Source of the DNA: Streptomyces toxytricini
GTDB lineage: Bacteria > Actinomycetota > Actinomycetes > Streptomycetales > Streptomycetaceae
Assembly: GCF_014649915.1 (NCBI RefSeq)
Contig: NZ_BMTY01000022.1
Coordinates: forward strand, 1-64,000
DNA: 64,000 bases
Direction of reading: 5' to 3'
Shown: piece after piece, positions 32,642-40,382 of the stretch
Layout: each line of letters opens with the position of its first letter
Numbering within the stretch: the first letter of the stretch is position 1
Made by a program: the position numbers and the translations under genes
Notes under the pieces: generated by a model
Told to the model about the DNA's origin: nothing
Seen by the model: only the letters and a program-made list of their open reading frames with translations
Databases searched by the model: none

Positions 32642-33635
32642 CGAAGCCCACCCGGGGGTCGGCGAGCCCGTGGAGGAGGTCGGCGAGGAGGTTCCCGGCG
32701 AGGACGGCGGCCGTCGCGAGGACGGTGAGCGCGGCGAGCAGGGGGAAGTCGACCGAGGTCGCCGCCTGGACGGTGGCGGCGGCGATGCCGGGCCAGCTGA
32801 AGACGGTCTCGACGAGCAGCGCGCCGGTGATCAGCTCGGGCATGCGGGAGCCGATCAGGGTGAGCACCGGCAGCAGCCCGGAGCGCAGGGCGTGGCCGAG
32901 CAGCACCCGCCGCTCGCCGAGCCCGCGGGCGCGGGCCCCGCGGACGGGGTCCTCGGCGAGCGCGTCGCAGACGCCCTGGCGGACGTACAGGTAGAACCAG
33001 GGCAGTTGGGAGAGGGCGAGGACGAGCGCGGGGAGGACGAGGTGCCGGGCGACCTGGCCGGCGGTGACGGTGTCGCTGTCGGCGTCCGTCAGGCCGCCCG
33101 AGGGCAGCACGCCCCACCGGACGGAGAAGAGCCAGACGGCGAGCAGCCCGAGCCAGAACGCGGGGGCGGCCTGCAGGGTGTAGGCGAGGCCGGTGGCGGC
33201 CCGGTCGAGGAGGCCGCCGCGGCGGCGGGCGGCGAGGACGCCGAGGGCGGTGCCGGCGAGGAGGGCGGCCGCGAAGGCCGTGGCGGCGAGCAGCGCGGAC
33301 CAGCCGACGCGCTCGGCGATGGCGTCGGCGACGGGCTGCCGCAGCGAGGCGGAGGTGCCGAGGTCGCCGCCGAGCGCCGAGGTGAGCCAGTCCCACCAGC
33401 GCTCGACGAGCGGGCGGTCGGCGCCGAGGTTGGCGCGCAGGCGGTCGAGTTCGGCCTGCGGTGCGGTGAGGCCGGCCGTGCCGGCGTACGCCTTGACGGG
33501 GTCGAAGGGGGACAGGTCGGCGGCGGCGAAGACGCCGAAGGTGACGGCGAGCAGGACGGGGCCGGCGAGCAGTGCCCGCCGGCCCGCCATGCGCGCCATC
33601 GGCCTCCAGGGGGTGCGGCCGGGGCGGGCGGTCAC
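32634..33635 (-). CDS. peptide/nickel-type ABC permease (DppB/NikB-like)
   Basis: 333 residues from GTG. TM1 near residues 20-40, then the B-type region (DPVKAYAG...LGADRPLVERWWDWL) and permease EAA motif EDPVRGARARGLGERRVLLGHALRSG. Six TM segments. The GTG overlaps the binding-protein stop by 4 nt; ATGs 11-14 codons further in, one with GGAGG, could also be used. First permease of the operon. Confidence 0.88.
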   Translation of the reverse strand: MTARPGRTPWRPMARMAGRRALLAGPVLLAVTFGVFAAADLSPFDPVKAYAGTAGLTAPQAELDRLRANLGADRPLVERWWDWLTSALGGDLGTSASLRQPVADAIAERVGWSALLAATAFAAALLAGTALGVLAARRRGGLLDRAATGLAYTLQAAPAFWLGLLAVWLFSVRWGVLPSGGLTDADSDTVTAGQVARHLVLPALVLALSQLPWFYLYVRQGVCDALAEDPVRGARARGLGERRVLLGHALRSGLLPVLTLIGSRMPELITGALLVETVFSWPGIAAATVQAATSVDFPLLAALTVLATAAVLAGNLLADLLHGLADPRVGFDG

Positions 33636-35230
33636 TTCTGCTTCGGCTTCCAGTCCTCGACGTTCCACCAGGGGCCGGCCCCGAGGCCGTGGTCGTGCGG
33701 CTCGACCTGGGTGGTGAGGCCCTCCCACTTGTCGGCGACGACGTAGAGGTGGTCGATGTGGGTGAGGAAGACGTAGCCGGGGTCCTGGGCCAGTTCGCGC
33801 TGGACGGTGTCGTAGGCGGCCTTGCGCACGGCGGGGTCGCCGCTGCGGCGGGCCTCTTCCAGGGCGCGGTCGACGGTCTTGTTGTCGTACCACGCCATGT
33901 TGTTGAAGCCGTCGCCGCCGAGCGAGGAGGTGAGCAGGAGGTACTGGTCGAAGTCGGGGTCGGCCGGGGAGCCTCCGCCGGCGAGGACGGCGTCGGTCTT
34001 CATCCGCGGCTCGATGGCCTCCCACGTGCCTGCCTCGGCCTTGACCTCGATGCCGGCCTTCTTGGCGTCGGAGGCGAAGGCGAGGGCGTGGTCTTGGCGG
34101 ATCTTGTCACCGGAGAGGTACCAGAGCGGGAAGGAGGCGCGGACGCCGTCCTTGGTGCGGACGCCGTCGCCGCCCAGCTTCCAGCCGGCGTCGTCGAGGA
34201 TCTTCCTCGCCTTGTCGAGGTCGTGGGTGCGCTCGGTGCCGGCGGCGAACCACGGGCTGCCGGTGGGGACGGGCCCGTACGCGGGCTTGCCCGCGCCCTC
34301 CAACAGCCGGTCGACCATCGCCCTGCGGTCGACGGCGGTGTCGAGGGCGCGGCGGACGGCGGGGTCGCCGGTGACCGGGTGGTGGGTGGGGAGGGTGACG
34401 TTGCGGTAGTCGAAGGACTTGGCGGCGAGGGTGGTGCGGGCCTTGTCGCCGGCGAAGCCCTTGGCGAGGTTCGGCGGGAGGATGGCCGCGTCGAGTTCGC
34501 CGGAGCGCAGGCGGGTGGCGCGGACGTCGTCGTCCTTGACGACGGCCATGGTGAACTTCTTCACGGCAGGCTCGCCGCCCCAGTAGGAGGGGTTGGCCTT
34601 GAAGGTGAGCTTCTCGCCCTTGGACCAGCCGGTGAGGACGTACGGGCCGGTGCCGACCGGCCGGGTGGAGAAGTCCCCCGCGTTGACGTCCTGCCGGCCG
34701 GCTATGTGCTCGGGGGCGATGGGGAGCACGGTGCGCTCGGCGAAGGGGGCGTAGGGGTACTTCAGGGTGAAGACGACCGTGTCCTCGCCCTGCTGCTCCA
34801 CCGCGGCGACGGCGTCGAGCTCGGCCTTGGAGGCGTTGTTCGTGCGGGCGTCGAGGATCGTGCGGTAGGTGAAGACGACGTCCTTGGCGGAGAAGGGCGC
34901 CCCGTCGCTGAAGGCCACGCCGCGGCGCAGCCGGTAGGTGTAGGTGAGGCCGTCGGCGGAGACCTCGGGGAGGGCCTCGGCGAGCGCGGGCTGCAGCTTC
35001 ATGTCCGCGTCGTGGGTGAGGAGCCCGTCGAAGACCTTGGAGTTGCCGTCCTTGCCGTAGCCGAGCAGGGGGCTGAGGGTCTCGGGCTCGTTGGCGATGC
35101 CGACGACGACCGTGTCGGCCGCCCGGGACGCCGCGGCGGTTCCGGCGGGGTTGGAGCAGGCCGCCGCGCCTGCGATGAGCACGGCGGAGAGCGCCGCGGC
35201 GGCCGCTCCCCGTGCTGTCCGGGCCGTCAT
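33632..35230 (-). CDS. extracellular solute-binding protein, family 5 (lipoprotein)
   Basis: 532 residues. N-terminal signal with a lipobox-like AAAC at about 25-28, then a family 5 peptide-binding fold (LSPLLGYGKDG, AFSDGAPFSAKDVVFTY, RPVGTGPYVLTGW, HPVTGDPAVRRALDTAVD). It captures a ligand (oligopeptide, nickel chelate or other) outside the cell for the two permeases and two ATPases encoded downstream. ATG chosen over the GTG 9 nt upstream because AGGGAAG spaces better. First gene of the operon; a weak TTGC-N9-GCAA repeat is at 35284-35300. Confidence 0.9.
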   Translation of the reverse strand: MTARTARGAAAAALSAVLIAGAAACSNPAGTAAASRAADTVVVGIANEPETLSPLLGYGKDGNSKVFDGLLTHDADMKLQPALAEALPEVSADGLTYTYRLRRGVAFSDGAPFSAKDVVFTYRTILDARTNNASKAELDAVAAVEQQGEDTVVFTLKYPYAPFAERTVLPIAPEHIAGRQDVNAGDFSTRPVGTGPYVLTGWSKGEKLTFKANPSYWGGEPAVKKFTMAVVKDDDVRATRLRSGELDAAILPPNLAKGFAGDKARTTLAAKSFDYRNVTLPTHHPVTGDPAVRRALDTAVDRRAMVDRLLEGAGKPAYGPVPTGSPWFAAGTERTHDLDKARKILDDAGWKLGGDGVRTKDGVRASFPLWYLSGDKIRQDHALAFASDAKKAGIEVKAEAGTWEAIEPRMKTDAVLAGGGSPADPDFDQYLLLTSSLGGDGFNNMAWYDNKTVDRALEEARRSGDPAVRKAAYDTVQRELAQDPGYVFLTHIDHLYVVADKWEGLTTQVEPHDHGLGAGPWWNVEDWKPKQK

Positions 35231-35401
35231 GCTGTGCACTTCCCTGTGTTGCCGAGTAATCAGCAGTTCATGATCGCCTGCTGTTGCAAAGAGATCGCAA
35301 TAATGCCAGAGGTGCGCAGAAGAAGACGAACCGGGCAATGCCTCGCCGCTCGCACGGCCGGTGGCGTCCGGGTCTTGCCCGGCCGCCCGCCCGCATGCCA
35401 T

Positions 35402-35417
35402 ATATGTCTAGACCTTT
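35402..35417. promoter_or_regulatory. candidate DasR-responsive element
   Basis: Contains GTCTAGACC, matching 11 of 16 positions of the known dre consensus ACTGGTCTAGACCACT, including 9 contiguous central bases. It lies 28-43 nt before the start of the FnIII lipoprotein gene. DasR is the GntR repressor of N-acetylglucosamine and chitin genes; binding here is inferred from sequence. Confidence 0.55.
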
Positions 35418-35444
35418 ACGAGGAACGGCCGCCGAGGAGGGCCC

Positions 35445-36401
35445 GTGCCCCGCACCGCCGCCCTGCTCCGCCCCGGCCTGGCCGCCGCACTCACCGCGCT
35501 GCTGGCCGGGTGCGCGGGCGGCGACACGACCGCCCCGGCCGCCCCCGCCGGCCTCACCGCCCAGGCCGGCAGCGCCACCTCCGTCCACGTGATGTGGAAC
35601 GCCGCGGCCGCTGCCGACGGGGTGGCGAACTACCAGGTCTTCCAGGACGGGAGGCTGGTCCGCGACCTTCCGGCCGAGAAGACGATGACGGACATCACCG
35701 GCCTGGCCCCGCAGACCGCCTACACCTTCACCGTCCGCGCCCGCGACGCCGCGGGGAACACCTCGGCGCCCAGCGCCGCCGCCCGCACCGCCACCCCCGC
35801 CGCCGCGGCCGAGGACCGCCGGCCGCCCAGCGCGCCCACCCGCACCACGGCCCGCGCCGACGGCCCCCGTACGGTCACCCTGAGCTGGTCCGCGGCCTCC
35901 GACGACACCGGCGTCACCGCCTACGACGTCTACCAGGCCGGCATCCGCATCCACACGGCCGGACCCGGCGAGACCTCCACGTCGCTGACGGACCTCCAGC
36001 CCGGCACCGCGTACACCTTCACCGTCCGGGCCCGCGACGGCGCGGACAACTCCTCCCCCGACGGCCCGCCCGCCGCGGCGACCACCCCGCCCTCGGCGGA
36101 GCAGGGCCCGGCGACCGCACCCTCCGGCTTCACCGCGACCTCCTCCCCCGGTGCCGTCGACCTCGCCTGGACGGCCCCCGACACCGGCCGGCCCACCGAG
36201 GCGTACGAGCTGCACGTCAACGGCATGCCCGTCACCGTCATCCAATTCGGTGCAGGTGCGGTCCCGGCCGGACAGGCGAAGCACCGCCTCACCGTCACCG
36301 AGCCGCCGGGCACCGTGTGGGAACTGCGGCTGCGCGCCCGGCTGCCGGACGGCACCTGGGGCGCCTTCTCCGATCGGCAGCGCATCGTACTGGCGGGATG
36401 A
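35445..36401 (+). CDS. lipoprotein with three fibronectin type III domains
   Basis: 318 residues. Signal peptide ending LLAGC (lipobox) at about 18-22, then three fibronectin III domains (about 30-113, 128-212, 228-315); the first two contain the matching strands YTFTVRARDxAGN and YTFTVRARDGADN. No catalytic domain. FnIII repeats are common linkers in chitinases and cellulases; here they stand alone on the cell surface. GTG start with GAGGAGG. A DasR-like site precedes it, and the STAND ATPase follows. Chitin or cell-wall contact is inferred. Confidence 0.88.
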   Translation: MPRTAALLRPGLAAALTALLAGCAGGDTTAPAAPAGLTAQAGSATSVHVMWNAAAAADGVANYQVFQDGRLVRDLPAEKTMTDITGLAPQTAYTFTVRARDAAGNTSAPSAAARTATPAAAAEDRRPPSAPTRTTARADGPRTVTLSWSAASDDTGVTAYDVYQAGIRIHTAGPGETSTSLTDLQPGTAYTFTVRARDGADNSSPDGPPAAATTPPSAEQGPATAPSGFTATSSPGAVDLAWTAPDTGRPTEAYELHVNGMPVTVIQFGAGAVPAGQAKHRLTVTEPPGTVWELRLRARLPDGTWGAFSDRQRIVLAG

Positions 36402-36484
36402 ACGGTCCGGAGGGACATCCGCGAGGTGACAGCGATCCGGGCGTAACGGCACGTCGGATCGCGAAGATCACGCACAATACTCCC

Positions 36485-38587
36485 GTGTTCGGAGAGTACT
36501 CGTTCAACAACAGACCGGCGGATCCCGCGGACGGCGACCCCGGTCCCGCAGTCTCCGCACCACCGGGGAACCTCCCGCCGGAACCCGCCGGCTTCATCGG
36601 CCGGGAGGAGGAACTCACCGCATTACACCTCCTGTTGCACACCCGCCGACTGGTCACGCTCACCGGCGTCGGCGGCGTCGGCAAGTCCCGCCTCGCCCTG
36701 CGCGCCGCCTCCGACCCCGAACAGGCCCGCCCCGACGGCCTCTGGTGGGTGGACCTCTCGCCACTGCGCGATCCGGCGCTGCTCACCATGACCGTCGCCC
36801 GGGCCGTGGGGCTCGCCGACCATTCCGCACGCCCCCTCGACGAGGAGCTGTGCGCCTGGATGGCCGACAAGGAGCTGCTCCTCGTCCTCGACACCTGCGA
36901 GCACATGGTGGCCGACTGCCGCCACCTGGCCGGCGAACTCCTGCAGTCCGCACCGGACCTGACCGTCCTCGTCACCTCTCGCGAACCGCTGGGCAGCCCC
37001 TGCGAGAAGGTCGTCGAGCTCTCCCCGCTGCCCTGCGAGGGCTCCGACAGCGACGCCCTCGCCCTCTTCCGCCACCGCGCCCTGGCCGCCTCCCCGCGCA
37101 CGGCTGCCGTCTTCGACGATCCCGCCCGGGCGGCCCTCGCCGCCGAGGTGTGCCGCCGCCTCGACGGCATCCCGCTCGCCCTGGAGCTCGCCGGGGCCCG
37201 CCTGCGGACGTGGCCGCTGGAGCGGATGGCACAGCGCCTCGGCGACCGCTTCGAGGTGCTGGCCGACGCCGGCGGCCGGCCCGGAACGCCGCCGCGCCAC
37301 CGCACGATGCGGACCGCGATCGGGTGGAGCCACGAGCTGTGCGAGCCGCTGGAGCGGCTGCTGTGGGCCCGTCTGTCCGTCTTCACCGGCGACTTCGACG
37401 TGGCCGCCGCGCGCGCCGTCTGCTCGGGCGGCCCGCTGTCCGCGGCCCGTGTCGAGCGGGTGCTCTCCGGCCTCGTCGCCAAATCCGTGGTGCGGCGGAT
37501 GCAGGAGCGGGGTGCGGGGGCCCGCTACCGGATGCTCGACTCGATCCGCGAGTACGGCCACGACTGGCTGGACGAGCTCGGCGAGGTGCGGGCCGTCGCC
37601 GACCGGCACGCGCACTGGTACGCCGCGCTCTCCCGGGCGGCCGACCGGGGCTGGATCGGGCCGCGGCAGGTCGACTGGTACCGCCGGATGACCGCCGAGC
37701 ACCCCCAGCTGCGGACGGCGCTGGAGCACCTGCTGCGCACCGACCCGGCGGCGGCCCTGGAGATGGCGGGGGCGCTGTGGTTCTTCTGGTTCTCCTGCGG
37801 GCACGTCCACGAGGGCCGCGGTTTCCTGGAGCGGGCCCTGGAGGAAGGCCCGCCCGCGGGCCCGGTCCGCGCCCAGGCACTGTGGACCCTGGGGCTGACC
37901 GCCCTGCTCCAGGGCGACATGGACACGGCTCGGCGGCTGGGCGAGGAGTGCACGCGCCTGGCGGACGGGGCGCAGGACCCGGAGCAGGCCCTGCGGGCCG
38001 CCCACCTGTACGCGGCGGCGCTGATGCTGCCCGGGGATCCGCGGCGGGCCCTGGAGCTGGCCGGGCCGCGGGCCAGGGCCGGGCACGGCGGGCCGGCGGA
38101 CGGGCCGGGCCGGCTGCTGTGCCGGCTGGTCACCGGGTACGCCTTGTGCGACCTTCGGCGGTACGAGGAGGCGGCCGAGGAGGCGCGCGGCTTGCGCGAG
38201 GCGTGCGCCGACCTCGACGAGCGCTGGCTGCGGGCGTACGCGGACTACGTCCTCGCGGTCGCTGCGTTCGGTCTCGGACACCCGGAGGAGGCCGCCCGGC
38301 ACGTGCGGGCCATGCTGTCGGGGAAGAGGCTGCTGGGCGACCGCACCGGGATCGCGCTGGGGCTGGACCTGCTCGCGGCGGCGGTGGCGGCGCTCGGTGA
38401 CGGCGAGCTCGCGGCCCGGCTGCTCGGCGCGGGGCACGCCTGGTGGCGGACGGTGGGGCGGCCCCAGATGGGCTCGCCCTCGCTGACGGCCCTGCGGGAG
38501 CAGGGCGAGCGGCAGGCGCGGGCGGCGATCGGCGACGCGGCCTACGAGAGCGCCTTCCTGGGCGGCGCGGCGGCTCCCACCGGCTGA
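36485..38587 (+). CDS. stand-alone NB-ARC/STAND ATPase with TPR-like region (AfsR/LuxR relative without HTH)
   Basis: 700 residues. The N-terminus has the FIGREEEL opening of STAND regulators at 37-44, Walker A GVGGVGKS at 61-68, Walker B LLLVLDTCEH, sensor VTSREPLG, and GIPLALELAGARL. The second half is an alpha-helical repeat region. Relatives carry a SARP or LuxR DNA-binding domain; none is found at either end. Leu47 is encoded by TTA, so expression should need the bldA tRNA. GTG at 36485 preferred because codons upstream lose G/C bias; an ATG at 36398 overlapping the FnIII stop is the alternative. Confidence 0.8.
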   Translation: MFGEYSFNNRPADPADGDPGPAVSAPPGNLPPEPAGFIGREEELTALHLLLHTRRLVTLTGVGGVGKSRLALRAASDPEQARPDGLWWVDLSPLRDPALLTMTVARAVGLADHSARPLDEELCAWMADKELLLVLDTCEHMVADCRHLAGELLQSAPDLTVLVTSREPLGSPCEKVVELSPLPCEGSDSDALALFRHRALAASPRTAAVFDDPARAALAAEVCRRLDGIPLALELAGARLRTWPLERMAQRLGDRFEVLADAGGRPGTPPRHRTMRTAIGWSHELCEPLERLLWARLSVFTGDFDVAAARAVCSGGPLSAARVERVLSGLVAKSVVRRMQERGAGARYRMLDSIREYGHDWLDELGEVRAVADRHAHWYAALSRAADRGWIGPRQVDWYRRMTAEHPQLRTALEHLLRTDPAAALEMAGALWFFWFSCGHVHEGRGFLERALEEGPPAGPVRAQALWTLGLTALLQGDMDTARRLGEECTRLADGAQDPEQALRAAHLYAAALMLPGDPRRALELAGPRARAGHGGPADGPGRLLCRLVTGYALCDLRRYEEAAEEARGLREACADLDERWLRAYADYVLAVAAFGLGHPEEAARHVRAMLSGKRLLGDRTGIALGLDLLAAAVAALGDGELAARLLGAGHAWWRTVGRPQMGSPSLTALREQGERQARAAIGDAAYESAFLGGAAAPTG

Positions 38588-38645
38588 CCGGCAGCCTGCG
38601 GGAGCCGGAGGCACTGCTGCGGACGTGCTGCCGAGGGGGCTCCCG

Positions 38646-38738
38646 TCAGTACGGGAGCGGTCTTCCCGACGGCGTGCGCAGGTCCAGGTCTCGCGGGGCG
38701 GGCTTCGGGACGGGCTTGCGGATCAGCTGTTGGCGCAT
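38646..38738 (-). CDS. 30-residue small basic peptide
   Basis: 30 residues, Pro/Arg-rich, with a C-terminal LPY. GAGGAGG lies 4 nt before the ATG, and third positions are about 85 percent G/C. It begins 13 nt after the stop of the DUF5999 gene on the same strand, so it is probably translated from the same transcript. Function unknown; it may be a small partner or a non-functional ORF. Confidence 0.45.
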   Translation of the reverse strand: MRQQLIRKPVPKPAPRDLDLRTPSGRPLPY

Positions 38739-38751
38739 GCGGCCTCCTCGC

Positions 38752-38937
38752 TCAGACCAGGACCGGGCGGCGGGGTGCCACGACGCGGCCGTCGGGGAGC
38801 AGTTCGCCGGTGTCGTCGAAGACCAGGAGGCCGTTGCACAGCAGGCTCCAGCCCTGTTCGGGGTGGGAGGCCACCACGCGGGCGGCATCGTGGTCTGCGC
38901 TGTCGGCGGACGGGCAGGGGGGCTGGTGGGAGCACAT
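38752..38937 (-). CDS. DUF5999 small cysteine-containing protein
   Basis: 61 residues, starting MCSHQPPCPSADSADHDAARV and carrying HPEQGWSLLCNG and DDTGELLPDG; this is the small Streptomyces DUF5999 family. Three Cys and two His near the start might bind a metal. GAGGAGG 7 nt before the ATG fixes the start. Function unknown in the family. The 30-residue ORF follows it. Confidence 0.85.
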   Translation of the reverse strand: MCSHQPPCPSADSADHDAARVVASHPEQGWSLLCNGLLVFDDTGELLPDGRVVAPRRPVLV

Positions 38938-39092
38938 GGCGCACCTCCTCGCTCTGTGGCGCGGGAGGCCGGCGGTCACCCCGGTCGGTTCCGCGATCCA
39001 CGGTGGCCGTGAGTATTGCCGATGGCCACCCCCGGACGGAACCCGTTTCGGCCGCCCGGTTCGGGGTGTGTATGCCCGATTACCATGCGCTC

Positions 39093-39530
39093 ATGCCCGG
39101 TATCCGGATCGTTCACCGTACGTGTCTGCCGCCCGCCGAGGCCTGGCGGCGGCTCACCGACTGGCAGGCGCACGGCGCGCAGGTCCCGCTGACCCGGACG
39201 ACCGTCGAGACGCCGCCGCCGACGGGGGTCGGGACCCGCTTCACGGCGCGCACCGGTGTGGGCCGGATCACGTGCGACGATCCGATGGAAGTCGAGCGGT
39301 GGCGGCCCCCGTCGGGCGGGCGGGCCGGGATGGTCCGGCTGGTGAAGCGCGGGCGGGTGGTGCTCGGCTGGGCGGAGATCGAGGTGCGCCCGCTGGAGGG
39401 CGGCGGGTCGGAGGTGCTGTGGCTCGAGGACCTGCGGGTGCGGGGGCTCGGCCGGCCGTTCGACCCGCTGGTCGCGGCGGCAGGGCGGCTGCTGTTCGGG
39501 CGCGCCCTCGTACGTTTGCTGCGTACCTGA
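39093..39530 (+). CDS. SRPBCC-superfamily protein
   Basis: 145 residues. START-like fold pattern: opening RIVHRTCLPPAEAWRRLTDW, a TRFTARTGVG strand, and VLWLEDLRVRGLGRP with a C-terminal helix. Binds a hydrophobic ligand or acts as a polyketide-like cyclase; unknown here. ATG at 39093 lies exactly 6 nt after TACCAT (39081-39086), supporting a leaderless start; an upstream ATG at 39072 is in frame. Confidence 0.82.
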   Translation: MPGIRIVHRTCLPPAEAWRRLTDWQAHGAQVPLTRTTVETPPPTGVGTRFTARTGVGRITCDDPMEVERWRPPSGGRAGMVRLVKRGRVVLGWAEIEVRPLEGGGSEVLWLEDLRVRGLGRPFDPLVAAAGRLLFGRALVRLLRT

Positions 39531-39596
39531 CATTCCGGGCTAGGGTTCCGTGATCACCGCTCACGGCGACCGCCGCAGCACCGAGGAGGAACCCCC

Positions 39597-40382
39597 GTGG
39601 CCACACCGCCCCCGCAGCACGGCGCAGGCCCGTACGCGCAGCACGGGCCGCAGTACGGGCCGCCGTACGGCTCCTACGTCCCGCAGCAGGGGCCGGGCCC
39701 GTACCCGCCGGTGCCCGGGCCGCCCCCTGTGGCGCCGCAGGGCCCGTACGGGATGCCGGTCGGCCCGGCGGGGGTGCCGGACTGCAGGATGTGCGGCTCG
39801 GTGCCCGCCGCGCCCGGAACGGTGCGCGGGCACCAGGGCATGTTCGTGCTGATGCGCTTCCTGCGGACGGAGGGTCCGCTGTGCCGCGACTGCGGGCTGG
39901 CCACCTACCGCCGGATGCAGTCGGACACCCTGTGGCAGGGCTGGTGGGGCCCGCTGTCGCTGTTCGCCACCCCGGTGACCCTGCTGATGAACCTGGGCCC
40001 CCGGGCGGCCTATTACCGGCTTCCGCCCCCGGCGAACGGCATACTGCGGCCGCTGGACCCGGGGAAGCCGCTGTGGCGCCGTCCGCCGGCCCTGCTGGTG
40101 CTCGCCGCCGTCGTGCTGGTGTCGTTCGCCCTGCCGACGCTGATCGTCATCGGCCTGCTGGCCGGCGGGGAGGCACGGCCGCTGGCCGCAGGGCAGTGCG
40201 TGCGCAACGTCGGCGACCGGCCGGCGCGGCAGCTGATGGCGGTCGATTGCGCGGCGCCGGACGCCGAGTACCGTGTCCACATCGCCCCGTGCGCGGCCGG
40301 CGACTTCATCGCCCCCCTGCAGTACGCCCCGGAGGGCGGCCCCCTGCGCTGCCTGCGGCCGCTGGACCGGCCGACCCGCTAG
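39597..40382 (+). CDS. Pro/Gly/Tyr-rich membrane protein with zinc-ribbon-like region
   Basis: 261 residues. A Pro/Gln/Tyr/Gly-rich disordered N-terminus (1-58), a CxxC...CxxC region at about 62-98 (CRMCG... CRDCG), two hydrophobic segments (near 118-130 and 164-188), and a short C-terminal domain that contains QCVRNVG and several Cys. Resembles Streptomyces proteins annotated with LppU/SCO3897-like ends; function unknown. GTG start with GAGGAGGA. Its 3' end overlaps the convergent acyl-CoA dehydrogenase by 4 nt. Confidence 0.78.
   Translation: MATPPPQHGAGPYAQHGPQYGPPYGSYVPQQGPGPYPPVPGPPPVAPQGPYGMPVGPAGVPDCRMCGSVPAAPGTVRGHQGMFVLMRFLRTEGPLCRDCGLATYRRMQSDTLWQGWWGPLSLFATPVTLLMNLGPRAAYYRLPPPANGILRPLDPGKPLWRRPPALLVLAAVVLVSFALPTLIVIGLLAGGEARPLAAGQCVRNVGDRPARQLMAVDCAAPDAEYRVHIAPCAAGDFIAPLQYAPEGGPLRCLRPLDRPTR

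Noticed and set aside
35284..35300. TTGC-N9-GCAA repeat upstream of the solute-binding protein
   Set aside because: Arms of only 4 bp; not strong enough to list as an operator.
36398..36484. ATG at 36398 overlapping the FnIII stop as start of the STAND ATPase
   Set aside because: The 29 extra codons lack the G/C third-position bias of the gene, and the conserved start comes later; kept as an alternative in the entry.
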